The notes under the pieces were generated by a model. That model was not told the DNA's origin, made no database searches, and was given only the letters and a program-made list of their open reading frames with translations. 64,000 nt of DNA, taken from contig CATYVQ010000008.1 of NCBI GenBank assembly GCA_958413895.1, forward strand, positions 55,413-119,412. Direction: 5' to 3'. The position numbers and the translations under genes are program-made. Source of the stretch: an uncultured Collinsella sp. (GTDB lineage: Bacteria; Actinomycetota; Coriobacteriia; Coriobacteriales; Coriobacteriaceae). Each line of letters opens with the position of its first letter. Positions within the stretch are counted from its first letter, which is position 1. Shown in pieces: positions 52,098 to 61,189 of the stretch.

Positions 52098-52748
52098 TTA
52101 GCGAAAATGAGCTCCGCGCACGCTAAACTTCGCGCGAGCCTTCGCCAGGCAGTCGTAATGACCCACGTTATGGGCATCGCTCGCGATGAAGCTGTACAGG
52201 TTCTGATCGAACAGACGCTGTGCCGGCTTTTTCTCGCGACCAAAGCGACCGCCGGCAATAAAGTCCGCCGAAGCCTGCAGCTTGCAGCCCATATCGACCA
52301 GGCGCTCCGCAACGCTTACATCCTTTTGAACCGCACGATAGCGCTCAGGATGAGCGATAATCACCTGGTAGCCACGGCACTGCAAATCGTAAATCGTGTT
52401 CTCGTACTCTCTAAACGCATACGCATCGGCATGCGTCGAAAGCTCGAGCAGGAACTCATTGGTTCCATCGAAATGCAAGTGCTCCGCAGCATCGATACCA
52501 AGCTCAACAAGCTTTCGATGGTTGACCTCGAAGCCCATCTGGAGCGGAAAACCGTCAGCGTTATCACGCAGCAGCTCAAAGGCATCCCACATCTTGTCGT
52601 AATCAAAATAGGGATCACGGCAGTGAGGAGTGCAAACGATTCTGGTTACACCGGCCCGCTTGGCAGCCTCGAGCATCGCCAAGCTCTCATCGAGATCGGC
52701 GGCGCCGTCGTCTACACCCGGCAAGATATGGCAATGAATGTCACGCAT
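52098..52748 (-). CDS. CpsB/CapC-type tyrosine-protein phosphatase (PHP family)
   Basis: A 216-residue polymerase-and-histidinol-phosphatase-like metallophosphatase. MRDIHCHILPGVDDGA is the metal-binding first motif; CTPHCRDPYF, FEVNHRKL, IIAHPERY and IASDAHNVGHYD supply later ligands. The family (CpsB, YwqE) dephosphorylates capsule tyrosine kinases. It is immediately downstream of a BY-kinase and its membrane adaptor, giving the standard adaptor-kinase-phosphatase set. AAGGCTGACC precedes the ATG. No glycosyltransferase or Wzy genes follow in the window. Confidence 0.92.
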   Translation of the reverse strand: MRDIHCHILPGVDDGAADLDESLAMLEAAKRAGVTRIVCTPHCRDPYFDYDKMWDAFELLRDNADGFPLQMGFEVNHRKLVELGIDAAEHLHFDGTNEFLLELSTHADAYAFREYENTIYDLQCRGYQVIIAHPERYRAVQKDVSVAERLVDMGCKLQASADFIAGGRFGREKKPAQRLFDQNLYSFIASDAHNVGHYDCLAKARAKFSVRGAHFR

Positions 52749-52765
52749 AGGTCAGCCTTAATCAA

Positions 52766-53503
52766 CTAAACGTTTGCTCGGTTGGTGAAGATGCCCTTTT
52801 TGGAAGTCCCCTGATCGTCGGAGCCCTTCTTCACCTTCTTACCGTCCTTGGTGTAGTAGGAGTAGTAGTACTCGCTGGTCTCGGTCTCGCAGTAGTTCAT
52901 AACGGTACCGATGAGCTTGACCTTCTCGGACTTCTTAAGCTGACCGATAGCGTTGAGCGCCTCCTCGCGCTTGGTGAAATCCTCACGCACGACAAAAAGC
53001 GCGCCGTCGGTCAGACTTGCGATCTCGGCAGCATCGATGAAGGTGCCGACCGGGGGAGCATCGAAGATGACGTACTGGAACTTGGCGGACAGTGCCTTTA
53101 CCAGCTTGGCAAAGCGGTGAGAGACGATGATGTCGGCAGGATTGGGAATATGCGGCTCAGCATCGAGGAAGTAGAAGTTCTTCTGACCCGTCTCGACAAT
53201 TGCCTGGTCAATGGAGATCTGCTCGGAAAGGACCGCATAGAGTCCGCCGCGCGAACGAACGCCGAGCATATCGGAAAGGGACCTGCGACGCATATCAGCC
53301 TCGACCAGCAGGACGCTCTTGCCGCTGGTGGCGATAGCCTGGGCAAGGTTGATGGAAACCGTAGACTTGCCCTCGTTGGGAATCGAGGAGGTAACGGTGA
53401 TGGTGCGAATGGGGTCATCCACGCTCGCAAAGCGGATGTTGGCCAGAAGGGTCTTGGCGGCATTCTGTACAACGAGCTTATCGGTGTTCTTTGCCTTAGC
53501 CAT
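52766..53503 (-). CDS. bacterial tyrosine kinase, CpsD/CapB type
   Basis: A 245-residue cytoplasmic BY-kinase. SSIPNEGKSTVSINLA is Walker A, LLVEADMRRRSLSDMLG Walker A' with Asp, and VIFDAPPVGTFIDA Walker B. The C-terminal EYYYSYYTKDGKK is the tyrosine cluster for autophosphorylation, and the tail is Lys-rich. It requires a membrane activator, encoded directly upstream (2-bp gap), and is reset by the PHP phosphatase downstream. It would control surface-polysaccharide length or export, but the target genes are elsewhere. Confidence 0.93.
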   Translation of the reverse strand: MAKAKNTDKLVVQNAAKTLLANIRFASVDDPIRTITVTSSIPNEGKSTVSINLAQAIATSGKSVLLVEADMRRRSLSDMLGVRSRGGLYAVLSEQISIDQAIVETGQKNFYFLDAEPHIPNPADIIVSHRFAKLVKALSAKFQYVIFDAPPVGTFIDAAEIASLTDGALFVVREDFTKREEALNAIGQLKKSEKVKLIGTVMNYCETETSEYYYSYYTKDGKKVKKGSDDQGTSKKGIFTNRANV

Positions 53504-53505
53504 GC

Positions 53506-54162
53506 CTATTTACCACCTTTCATAGCCGGAATTCGGCCAACAACGGGAATGCCCAGGAGCTCTTCTGCCTCTTCGGCACCGCGGATGCGGGTATTGAGCA
53601 TGTCTGCCAAAACGACATAGGCAACTGCGATAAAGATACCGGCGAGGAACGCGACGGCAATATACAGCGTGCGCTTGGGGCCGCTGGGGGCTTCGGGGGT
53701 CTTAGCCTCGTCGATAACGTTGATGCTCTGGGCAGCGCCGACGTTCTGAGCGACCGTGCTCACCGAGCTGGCCATGGCCTTAGCGACCTTAGCCGTCTCC
53801 TTGGCATCGGTGCCGGTAACCGAAAGCGTAATGACACGCGTGGTGGTCTCGGAGGAAACAGACACCTTGTAGTCATCCAGATCGGTGAGGCCCAGTTCAT
53901 TGGCTGCGCCGCTCTTAACGCTATCGCTATCCAGCAGCGTGGCGATATCGTTGGAAAGCATCTGGCTCGCCGAGAGATCGTTGTAGCTCATCTGACCGCT
54001 ATCGTCGGTCTTAGCGAGAATGTACATGCTCGTCGTCGCGGTGTAGGTGTTGTCCATCGCAACGAAGGACACGATGCCCATGGCGATCGCGCAGACCACC
54101 GGAAGGGCGATGACCAGCTGAAGGTGCTTTTTGAGCAGCTGGAACAGTTCGAGAAGGGTCAT
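53506..54162 (-). CDS. Wzz/CapA-type chain-length adaptor (YveK-like)
   Basis: A 218-residue membrane protein with two helices (VIALPVVCAIAMGIVSFV near residue 17 and LYIAVAFLAGIFIAVAYVVL near residue 168) bracketing an extracellular Wzz domain; a proline motif (TPEAPSGPKR) precedes the second helix, as in polysaccharide co-polymerases. The cytoplasmic tail (RIRGAEEAEELLGIPVVGRIP) is the CapA-type activator that engages the BY-kinase. AAAGGC precedes the ATG. It heads the adaptor-kinase-phosphatase unit. Confidence 0.92.
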   Translation of the reverse strand: MTLLELFQLLKKHLQLVIALPVVCAIAMGIVSFVAMDNTYTATTSMYILAKTDDSGQMSYNDLSASQMLSNDIATLLDSDSVKSGAANELGLTDLDDYKVSVSSETTTRVITLSVTGTDAKETAKVAKAMASSVSTVAQNVGAAQSINVIDEAKTPEAPSGPKRTLYIAVAFLAGIFIAVAYVVLADMLNTRIRGAEEAEELLGIPVVGRIPAMKGGK

Positions 54163-54303
54163 GCAGCTTGCCTTTCATTTCCCCAGTTCGGATTGACAAA
54201 ACTGTCCGTATGTTATCGCATCTTTTTACCGAGACCAAACTCTATACATAAGAAACAGGCTCTCCTGTAAAAATGTCGGAAGCAATCGTAAAATTGCACA
54301 ACA

Positions 54304-54332
54304 ACGCCGCACCCGAAAGTCAAATGCGGCGT
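54304..54332 (-). terminator. hairpin after the PhoR-like kinase
   Basis: ACGCCGCA and TGCGGCGT form an 8-bp perfect stem around 13 bases; the minus strand continues TGTTGTGC. It lies about 26 bp past the kinase stop. Confidence 0.5.
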
Positions 54333-54357
54333 CTACATCAATATCTATGTTGTATCG

Positions 54358-55782
54358 CTATGCGAATGGCTCGTCCTGCTGTATGGGAAACGTCACCGTA
54401 ATGGTGGTTCCCACGCCCAACTCGCTCGACAGATCGAGCGTGGCGTGATGATACAGGGCCGCATGCTTGACAATGGCAAGCCCCAGACCGGTTCCGCCGC
54501 GTGCCTTGGACCTACTCTTGTCCACGCGATAGAACCGCTCAAATACCTTGCCCTGCTCTTCAGGCGCGATACCGATTCCCGTGTCGGCGACCGCAAGGAA
54601 CGGATGGCCTTCGTCGTTGGTGCCGCACTGCAGCGTAACCGTACCGCCGGGTCGATTGTAGCGGATGGCGTTACTTGCCAGATTATAGATGAGCTCGTCA
54701 ATCAAGCGCGACACGCCTTCGATGACCACAGGCTTGGTCTCATGACTTATCGTCACATTCGCCTGACGGGCGACCTGTTCAAGACGCTGCTCAACCGCGT
54801 AGATGGCACGCGAGAGCTCAATAGGCTCCGTGGACCCAATGGGCACCGCCTCGCCCTCAGTTGCACGCTCGGCCTCGTCCAAGTTAGACAGCGTAAGGAT
54901 GTCGTTGACGAGCGCTGCCAAGCGGCCTGCCTCACGATAGATGCGACCGCCAAAGTTGCGCAGGTCGTCCTCGCCCTCGACCATGCCGTTTGCGATGAGC
55001 TCGGCATAGCCCGAAATCGCCGTAAGCGGCGTCTTGAGCTCATGAGTGATATTCGCCGTGAACTCGCGGCGCATACGGTCGTTGTCCGCTAGCACCGCCA
55101 TTTGGCGCTTGAGCTCCTGGCGCTGCGACTCGATACGCTCAAGCATGGGAACCATCTCGGCATAGGCGTGCTCATAGCTACGGCGTGGGTGGTCCAAATC
55201 CACCTCTTGCAAAGGCGCGATGATGGCACGGGACTCGCGGCGCGCCATAAAAAACGAGAGTACCGCACCCGCTGCCGCGATAAGCAGCATCGGCGCCACC
55301 ATCGACAGCAAAATCGCCGCAACGCCAGGCTGGGCCTGCGCCAAGCGGACAACCTGGCCGTTATCAAGGGCGACGGCGCGATACAGCATGATCTCGTCGA
55401 GCGTAGAGCTTGCGCGCTCCGCGGAACCCGAACCACTCTCAAAGGCCTCGATGACCTCGGGGCGATCGCCATGGTTGGGCAGTGCGGAAGGCGACGCCTC
55501 GTTGTCGTAGGCAACCGATCCATCCTTGTTAATCAGCGTGATGCGCAAGTCCTCGCGATCGAGGCTACGCAAGAACGGGATGGGCTCCTGCTGCTCGTCG
55601 AGGGCGGCAGCAATGAGCTCAGTTTCCTGCGCCAGGTTGGCACTCGTGGCATCCGCCAAGGTGTTTTGCACAAAGAACGCGCCCAGCACCGTAAACGCCA
55701 CGATAACCGCCATGGCGCAGACAAAGATCGTCACAAAAACGCGGTGCGACAGCGTATGTTTTCCCTGGAGGGCGAAGACCAC
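54358..55782 (-). CDS. PhoR-type sensor histidine kinase
   Basis: A 474-residue membrane kinase. A first helix (VFVTIFVCAMAVIVAFTVLGAF) and a second around residue 160 (ILLSMVAPMLLIAAAGAV) flank an extracellular sensor of about 120 residues. HELKTPLTAISGYAELI is the H box; NAIRYNRPGG, VADTGIGIAPE and GGTGLGLAIVKHAA are the N, G1/F and G2 boxes. A GTG start follows GGAGTAACC. It follows the response regulator by 3 bp and is downstream of pstB, which suggests phosphate sensing of the PhoR kind; the order resembles phoP-phoR. Confidence 0.88.
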   Translation of the reverse strand: MVFALQGKHTLSHRVFVTIFVCAMAVIVAFTVLGAFFVQNTLADATSANLAQETELIAAALDEQQEPIPFLRSLDREDLRITLINKDGSVAYDNEASPSALPNHGDRPEVIEAFESGSGSAERASSTLDEIMLYRAVALDNGQVVRLAQAQPGVAAILLSMVAPMLLIAAAGAVLSFFMARRESRAIIAPLQEVDLDHPRRSYEHAYAEMVPMLERIESQRQELKRQMAVLADNDRMRREFTANITHELKTPLTAISGYAELIANGMVEGEDDLRNFGGRIYREAGRLAALVNDILTLSNLDEAERATEGEAVPIGSTEPIELSRAIYAVEQRLEQVARQANVTISHETKPVVIEGVSRLIDELIYNLASNAIRYNRPGGTVTLQCGTNDEGHPFLAVADTGIGIAPEEQGKVFERFYRVDKSRSKARGGTGLGLAIVKHAALYHHATLDLSSELGVGTTITVTFPIQQDEPFA

Positions 55783-55785
55783 GGG

Positions 55786-56514
55786 TTACTCCTCCGATGC
55801 GGCGGCCGCGGTGTCGTCACCTTCGGCACCATCACCGGCAGAAGGCTCGGCCAAGCGGTAGCCCACGCCGCGCACGGTCTCGATGGCGCCGGCATGCTCG
55901 CCCAGTTTTTGGCGAAGCGTCTGCACGTGCACGTCAACGGTGCGCGAACCGCCGTCGAAGTCCCAGCCCCACACGCTCTGCAGCAACGACTCGCGAGTAA
56001 AGACCACGCCGGGCTTGCGCATGAGGTACTCGAGCAGGTCGAACTCGCGCAGGGTGAGCTTAAGCGGCTCGCCGGCAACGGTCACCTCGCGATGGCTGGG
56101 CGAGAGCACGATGTCGCCCACGCTGAGCACATCGCTTGCCTGTTTGACCATACCGCCGCGACGCAGCAGTGCGCGGCAGCGGCTGGCGAGCTCCATGAGC
56201 GAGAAGGGTTTAGTCAGGTAATCGTCGGCACCGCCATCGAGCGCCATCACCTTGTCGAGCTCGGTGTCCTTGGCAGTAAGCATCATGATGGGCACCGTCG
56301 CCGTCAGGCGGTCGGCGCGCAGGCGACGCATAATCGCCAAGCCATCGGTATCGGGCAGCATGATGTCGAGCAGGACGGCATCGGGTACCCGTTGCGCCAC
56401 GGCAGCCTTAAACTCACCGTCGCACGAAAAGCCTTCGGCCTCGATCCCCTGCTTGCGCAGTGCATAGACCGTCAAATCCCTGATGTTGTCATCGTCCTCG
56501 ACGTAATAGATCAT
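55786..56514 (-). CDS. OmpR/PhoB-type response regulator
   Basis: A 242-residue regulator. The receiver has the acidic pocket (VEDDD), phospho-acceptor Asp in VLLDIMLPDTDG, and LTAKDTELDKV with Lys in YLTKPFS; the winged-helix DNA-binding domain follows (LREFDLLEYLMRKPGVVFTRESLLQSVWG, then GGSRTVDVHVQTLRQKLGE). AAAGGGG six bases before the ATG at 56514 decides the start. A 15-residue Gly/Ala/Asp tail follows the wing. It pairs with the downstream kinase; pstB just upstream makes a PhoB/PhoP role likely. Confidence 0.9.
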   Translation of the reverse strand: MIYYVEDDDNIRDLTVYALRKQGIEAEGFSCDGEFKAAVAQRVPDAVLLDIMLPDTDGLAIMRRLRADRLTATVPIMMLTAKDTELDKVMALDGGADDYLTKPFSLMELASRCRALLRRGGMVKQASDVLSVGDIVLSPSHREVTVAGEPLKLTLREFDLLEYLMRKPGVVFTRESLLQSVWGWDFDGGSRTVDVHVQTLRQKLGEHAGAIETVRGVGYRLAEPSAGDGAEGDDTAAAASEE

Positions 56515-56578
56515 GTTGAACCCCTTTGCGGCCGGCATGACCGCATCTTAACCCTAAAGGTACCTTTACTAGATGGTA

Positions 56579-57454
56579 TCAGCCAAAACGCCCCGTCAAA
56601 TAATCCGCCGTGCGCGGATCGGTCGGATTCTTGAAGAGTTGCGCGGTGGGCGCGTGCTCCACCAGCTCACCCAGCAAAAAGAATGCGACCGAATCGGAGA
56701 TACGCGCCGCCTGCTGCATATTGTGCGTAACGACCACGAGCGTGCAGGTCTCTTTGAGCTCGCAGGCCAGCTGCTCCACCACCAGCGTCGACACAGGGTC
56801 GAGTGCCGAGGTCGGCTCGTCCATCAGCAGAATGTCGGGCTGCACGGCAAGTGCGCGGGCGATGCACAGGCGCTGCTGCTGTCCGCCCGAAAGACCCAGG
56901 CCCGACTCCTTGAGCTTGTCCTTGACCTCGTCCCACAGGGCAGCGCGACGCAGGGAGTCCTCGACCAGCTCATCGAGCACGACGCGGTCGCGCACGCCCA
57001 TGCCGCGCGGACCATAGGCGACATTGTCGTAGATGCTCATGGGAAACGGGTTGGGGCGCTGGAACACCATGCCCACGCGCTGGCGCAAACGGCAGATGTC
57101 GTAATCGCCCAGGATATCTTGACCATCGAGCGCAATCTTGCCCTCGATGCGGCAATCCTTGATGCCGTCGTTCATGCGGTTAAAGCAGCGCAGCAACGTG
57201 GACTTTCCGCAGCCCGAAGGCCCGATGAACGAGGTGATCTGCTTGTCGCGGATCTTGATATTCACGTCCTTGAGCGCATGATGGTCGCCATAGAACAGGT
57301 CGAGGCCCTCGACATCGATGCGCGTCGGCGAGGCGGCAAGATCCTCTGCCGTGGGGCGAGTCGCATCCCCAACCTCGCGCTCGTGCGCGGCCTCGGCCTG
57401 CGCTTTCATGAGTTCTTCAAGCTCCGTGGGCTCCACAGCCGCAGCAGCCGTCAT
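56579..57454 (-). CDS. pstB: phosphate ABC transporter ATP-binding protein
   Basis: A 291-residue ATPase powering high-affinity phosphate import. After a 45-residue hydrophilic lead unusual for PstB, the ABC domain has FIGPSGCGKST (Walker A), FQRPNPFPMSIYDNV (PstB-specific Q-loop), LSGGQQQRLCIARAL (signature), LLMDEPTSALDP (Walker B) and VVVTHNMQQAARISD (H-loop). GGAGG about eight bases before the ATG at 57454 supports this start. The permease and binding-protein genes pstS, pstC and pstA and phoU are not adjacent, so this copy is separated from its usual partners. Confidence 0.93.
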   Translation of the reverse strand: MTAAAAVEPTELEELMKAQAEAAHEREVGDATRPTAEDLAASPTRIDVEGLDLFYGDHHALKDVNIKIRDKQITSFIGPSGCGKSTLLRCFNRMNDGIKDCRIEGKIALDGQDILGDYDICRLRQRVGMVFQRPNPFPMSIYDNVAYGPRGMGVRDRVVLDELVEDSLRRAALWDEVKDKLKESGLGLSGGQQQRLCIARALAVQPDILLMDEPTSALDPVSTLVVEQLACELKETCTLVVVTHNMQQAARISDSVAFFLLGELVEHAPTAQLFKNPTDPRTADYLTGRFG

Positions 57455-57557
57455 ACCGCATACCTCCACATCGATATCAATTCAGCAGTATCGATAGTAG
57501 AAATCGCGGCTCATATGTACGTGAGCGCATTGTCAAGTGTTTGTAAGGGTGCGCTGG

Positions 57558-58796
57558 CTATGCGGCGGGCAGCTCGATGGTGAATATCGTGTGTTCGGGC
57601 GTCGATTCACATGCAACGGTACCGCCGTGTGCCGCGATGATCTCCTTGGCAATAGCAAGGCCCAGACCGGCACCACCGCGATTGGTCGCACGCGCCGCAT
57701 CCAGGCGATAGAACTTCTCAAAGATCACCTTGAGCTTAGCCGCAGGGATAGGATCGCCCTGATTGATAAAGCGCACGCGCACGCCGCCATCGTCTTGGCT
57801 CTCGGCCTCAATCGTGATCGTCGAGCCCTCATAGCTATAGGCGACGGCGTTTTTCATGATGTTGTTAAACACGCGGGCCATCTTGTCGCCATCCACGAGC
57901 ACCGTCAGGTCCTCGCGAATATCAACTTGGACTTCCTTATGTTGCTCGTTGAGGATGGGATAGAACTCGTCAGCCACCTGAGCCAGCAGCAACCCCAGAT
58001 CAACATAGCCGCGCGTGAGCACGATATCGTGGAAGTCAAAGCGCGTGATATCGAAGAACTCTTCGATGAGCGCATCGAGCCGGTGCGCCTTGTCGAGAGC
58101 CACGCCCGTAAAGTGCGCACGTTGCTCAACCGGCAGCTCGGGAGCCTCTTGCAGCAGCGAAAGATAGCCCACCACACTGGCAAGCGGGGTGCGTAGGTCA
58201 TGTGCCAAGTACGTGACCAGATCGTCCTTGCGATGCGACTCGTCACGCAGAGCCTGTTGCACCTTGCGCTCACGGTCACGCACGCGGTTAAGGGCGCCCT
58301 CGACCTCCAAGAAGTCGCCGTCGATGTTGTCCCAGGTGTCGGGGTGATCGATCAGGCGATCTTGAATACGAGCGGCCAGCACACAATCGGCATGCTGCTC
58401 TCCCTGTTCGTAGCCCTGGTAGTACAGGGCGCGACCGCACAAGAACAGCACGCACGCGGCAAGCGCCAGCACAAAGCCAAGCATGTTGAATACAAAGCCG
58501 GCATCGAACAGCACCGGCCCTTCGATGCCGCCGAGCGCCATGGCGCCAATCGCCAACGTCATGGCCCACGCGGCGCCGCCAATCACCATGCAGCGGCGCA
58601 CGATCTCAAATCGATCGATCAGCAAAAAGCCGACAAGCAGCACCGCCAAGATTCCGACGATGTTGTCGATGCCAATCAGCAGCAGGCTCAGCAAAAAGAG
58701 CAGCACCGTTGCGAGCGCGCGATTGTCGACGACCGACCTCACGTATTCAAAGAGTCGATCGGGCACCTCGAACGCTTGTCTATCGTCTTTTGTCAT
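57558..58796 (-). CDS. VanS-like sensor histidine kinase
   Basis: A 412-residue kinase with four to five helices in the N-terminal 150 residues (LATVLLFLLSLLLIGIDNIV onward) and no large extracellular domain. YLAHDLRTPLASVVGYLSLLQ is the H box, closely VanS-like; NIMKNAVAYSYEGS, FINQGDPIP and GGAGLGLAIAKEIIAAHGG complete the ATPase. GAGGATC before the ATG at 58796 sets the start; the open frame is 55 codons longer. It follows its regulator by 26 bp. The divergent D,D-carboxypeptidase suggests a cell-wall signal, but resistance genes are absent. Confidence 0.87.
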   Translation of the reverse strand: MTKDDRQAFEVPDRLFEYVRSVVDNRALATVLLFLLSLLLIGIDNIVGILAVLLVGFLLIDRFEIVRRCMVIGGAAWAMTLAIGAMALGGIEGPVLFDAGFVFNMLGFVLALAACVLFLCGRALYYQGYEQGEQHADCVLAARIQDRLIDHPDTWDNIDGDFLEVEGALNRVRDRERKVQQALRDESHRKDDLVTYLAHDLRTPLASVVGYLSLLQEAPELPVEQRAHFTGVALDKAHRLDALIEEFFDITRFDFHDIVLTRGYVDLGLLLAQVADEFYPILNEQHKEVQVDIREDLTVLVDGDKMARVFNNIMKNAVAYSYEGSTITIEAESQDDGGVRVRFINQGDPIPAAKLKVIFEKFYRLDAARATNRGGAGLGLAIAKEIIAAHGGTVACESTPEHTIFTIELPAA

Positions 58797-58822
58797 ATCA
58801 AGATCCTCACAAGCGAAAAGCG

Positions 58823-59518
58823 TTATTCGATTATGTAGCCGACGCCCCAGACGTTTTTGATAAAGCGCGGCTTTTGTGCGTCGTCGCCAATCTTTTCGCG
58901 CAAGTGGCGAATGTGCACCATCACCGTATTGTTGGAGCCGGGCATAAAATCCTCGTTCCACACCGCGCGGAACAGGTCCTCCACGGCCACCACGCTGCCG
59001 CGATGCTCAACCAGATACAGCAAGATTGAATACTCGGTGGGCGTGAGGCGAACCGGTGAACCGTCCACCGTCACGGAACGAGCGTCGCGGTTGACCTCCA
59101 AGCCGTCGAGCTGAATGGTCGGCGACTCGGCCGCCTGTGCACGGCTACCGTAGCTGGTGTAGCGGCGAAGCTGAGCGTGCACGCGCGCGATGAGCTCCAG
59201 CGGACGGAACGGCTTAACCACGTAATCGTCCGCGCCAAGCGAAAGGCCCTCGATCTTGTCTTGCTGGGCATCGCGCGCCGTCAGCATGATCACAGGATAG
59301 GTATGGCCGGAACGGATCGTACGCAGCAGCTCAAATCCATCGATATCGGGCAGCATGACATCCAGCAGCGCCAGATCGAACTCCTGCTCCAAAATCGCCT
59401 TGGCCGCATCGGCCCCGCAATAGGCAATCTGGACATCAAAGCCCTCTTTTGTAAGGTAGATACCAACCAAGTCGGCGATGGCCTTTTCGTCATCAACTAC
59501 CAGTATGCGCTCGTTCAT
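58823..59518 (-). CDS. VanR-like OmpR-family response regulator
   Basis: A 231-residue regulator. ILVVDDEKAIADLVGIYL, LALLDVMLPDIDGFELL (phospho-acceptor Asp), VIMLTARDAQ and DDYVVKPFRPLELIARV form the receiver; LTPTEYSILLYLVEHRGSVV and NNTVMVHIRHLREKIGDDAQ form the winged helix, all VanR-like. GAGGAGC precedes the ATG. It is transcribed away from the D,D-carboxypeptidase gene, with a 197-bp promoter gap in which I see no clear operator. It pairs with the kinase that follows. Confidence 0.9.
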   Translation of the reverse strand: MNERILVVDDEKAIADLVGIYLTKEGFDVQIAYCGADAAKAILEQEFDLALLDVMLPDIDGFELLRTIRSGHTYPVIMLTARDAQQDKIEGLSLGADDYVVKPFRPLELIARVHAQLRRYTSYGSRAQAAESPTIQLDGLEVNRDARSVTVDGSPVRLTPTEYSILLYLVEHRGSVVAVEDLFRAVWNEDFMPGSNNTVMVHIRHLREKIGDDAQKPRFIKNVWGVGYIIE

Positions 59519-59715
59519 GCGTGCTCCTCTCGCGCTCCATTATGCCCGAGGCGACGCACGCCACACACAACAAGCGTGGGTGATTAAGTCGGCCTTAAGC
59601 ACCCTTGTGCCCGTTCGGGAGCGGATGTGGGCCACGCACGCATGCGATGATCGCCGACGCCGGCAAACGATATACTCTAGTTCCAGAAGAGACCATCCCG
59701 TCGAAAGCGAAATCT

Positions 59716-61056
59716 GTGAAGTCCCTCACCTCTTTTGCAAAGCGCTCAGCCCAGCTTGCCGCCGGCTTTGTCTGCGCTATCGCCCTTGCCGCTGGCGTGC
59801 CCACCGTTGCCGGCGCCCAAGTGCTCACGACCGACAATGTTTGCGGCAAAACCGCCGATGTGCGCGGCATCACGGCCGAAAACCTACCCGATATCGATGC
59901 GACCAATGCCCTCGTCATGGGCAAAGACGGCACCGTCTACTATGGGCGCGGCGCCGATGAGCAGGTCAAGATTGCCTCGATCACCAAGGTCATGACCGCA
60001 ATCCTAACCGTCGAGAATTGCAAGATGGACGAGAAGGTCACGGTGAGCAACGCCGCAGCCACCGTGGGTAATTCGACCGCCGGCTTGCTCGAAGGCGACG
60101 AACTTACCGTGGAGCAGGCACTGCGCGGCCTGATGATTCCCTCGGGCAACGACGCCGCCATCGTGCTCGCCGAATATGTGGGCAAGAAGATCGACCCTAA
60201 GACCAAAGACGCCGAGGCCACATTTGTGAAGGCCATGAACGAGCGCGCTAAGAAACTCGGCTGCACCGGTACGCTTTTTGAAAACCCGCATGGTCTGGAC
60301 TTTGATGAGTGGGCTGGCGATATGCACTCAACCGCACACGACGTAGCGCTGATGATGCAGGAGGCCATGAAAAACGACACGATCCGCGAGGTCGTAGCGA
60401 GCGAGGATTCCTGGATCGAGGTCACGGGCGCCGACGGCACCGACCATTCGCATTCCATGGACACGCATAACTATTTGCTGGGCCAAGATGGCAACATCGG
60501 CGGCAAGACCGGCACCACCGACGACGCGGGCTATTGCTTTACGAGCGCCTACAACCGTGACGGCGACGAGATCTACACCGTCGTTTTGAACTCCACCACC
60601 ACCGACCAGCGCTTTACCGATACCGCCACCCTTGCCAATTGGTACTACGGTCACAAGGTGACGGTCGCGATCGCCAACGCGCAGGAAAAGACCGCCAACG
60701 GCAACCCGCTTATGGCGCGCATTGGTCAAACCGACTGGACGGATAAGACGATCGACGCCACGCTCGCCGATCCTACGGCGCAAGCGACCGTGTTTTCCCT
60801 TGCCGGCGGGGTGACCGAAAAGGTTAGCTACGACGATCTTTCGGGCACGGTGCATGTGGGCGACAAGGTGGGCAGCGTTACGCTTAAGCAGGGCAGCACC
60901 AAGATCGCCGTCATGGACCTGGTTGCCGACGAGGAAGGCGCAGGGCCGAATCCCATTGAATGGCTGCTCGTGAAGCTCGATCGCTTGGGCCGTCGTATCG
61001 ACAACCGCCCACTCACGGCAGAAAGCGAAACCGTCGCCAAGGCGCCCGAGGTGTAG
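59716..61056 (+). CDS. serine-type D-alanyl-D-alanine carboxypeptidase (DacA/PBP5-like)
   Basis: A 446-residue secreted or membrane-bound enzyme trimming peptidoglycan stem peptides. From the GTG at 59716 there is a signal peptide (KSLTSFAKRSAQ, then LAAGFVCAIALAAG, cleavage near AGAQ). Active-site motifs are S88-x-x-K91 (ASITK), S143-G-N (IPSGND) and K264-T-G (GGKTGTT). A C-terminal beta domain follows (about 335-420), and the end shows no clear anchor helix. The ribosome site for the GTG is weak; an ATG at 59647 is the alternative, but the signal peptide favours the GTG. It is divergent from the VanR/VanS-like pair. Confidence 0.88.
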   Translation: MKSLTSFAKRSAQLAAGFVCAIALAAGVPTVAGAQVLTTDNVCGKTADVRGITAENLPDIDATNALVMGKDGTVYYGRGADEQVKIASITKVMTAILTVENCKMDEKVTVSNAAATVGNSTAGLLEGDELTVEQALRGLMIPSGNDAAIVLAEYVGKKIDPKTKDAEATFVKAMNERAKKLGCTGTLFENPHGLDFDEWAGDMHSTAHDVALMMQEAMKNDTIREVVASEDSWIEVTGADGTDHSHSMDTHNYLLGQDGNIGGKTGTTDDAGYCFTSAYNRDGDEIYTVVLNSTTTDQRFTDTATLANWYYGHKVTVAIANAQEKTANGNPLMARIGQTDWTDKTIDATLADPTAQATVFSLAGGVTEKVSYDDLSGTVHVGDKVGSVTLKQGSTKIAVMDLVADEEGAGPNPIEWLLVKLDRLGRRIDNRPLTAESETVAKAPEV

Positions 61057-61077
61057 GGCGCAAGAATAATAAGCCCA

Positions 61078-61117
61078 TTGAAAGGAGGTGTCCGAAAGGA
61101 TGCCTCCTTTTTTTGAG
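61078..61117 (+). terminator. terminator of the carboxypeptidase gene
   Basis: AAAGGAGGTGTCC and GGATGCCTCCTTT form a stem closed by GAAA, followed by TTTTTTT. It lies about 25 bp past the stop. Confidence 0.88.
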
Positions 61118-61118
61118 G

Positions 61119-61140
61119 GTTCGAATCCCCAGCACCCTTT
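61119..61140 (+). other. tRNA T-arm-like fragment
   Basis: GGGTTCGAATCCCCAGC followed by ACCC looks like a T-stem/loop and start of an acceptor 3' strand, without the rest of a tRNA. It matches the T-arm of the neighbouring tRNA-Ser in inverted orientation and may be a tRNA relic. Confidence 0.4.
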
Positions 61141-61149
61141 CTCGATAAT

Positions 61150-61182
61150 AAAAAAGGGCCCCCGATGGGACCCTTCTTTAAA
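61150..61182 (-). terminator. terminator of tRNA-Ser
   Basis: AAGGGTCCC pairs with GGGGGCCCTT around ATC, followed on the minus strand by TTTTTTATT. It lies just past the tRNA 3' end. Confidence 0.85.
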
Positions 61183-61189
61183 GTAAAAC

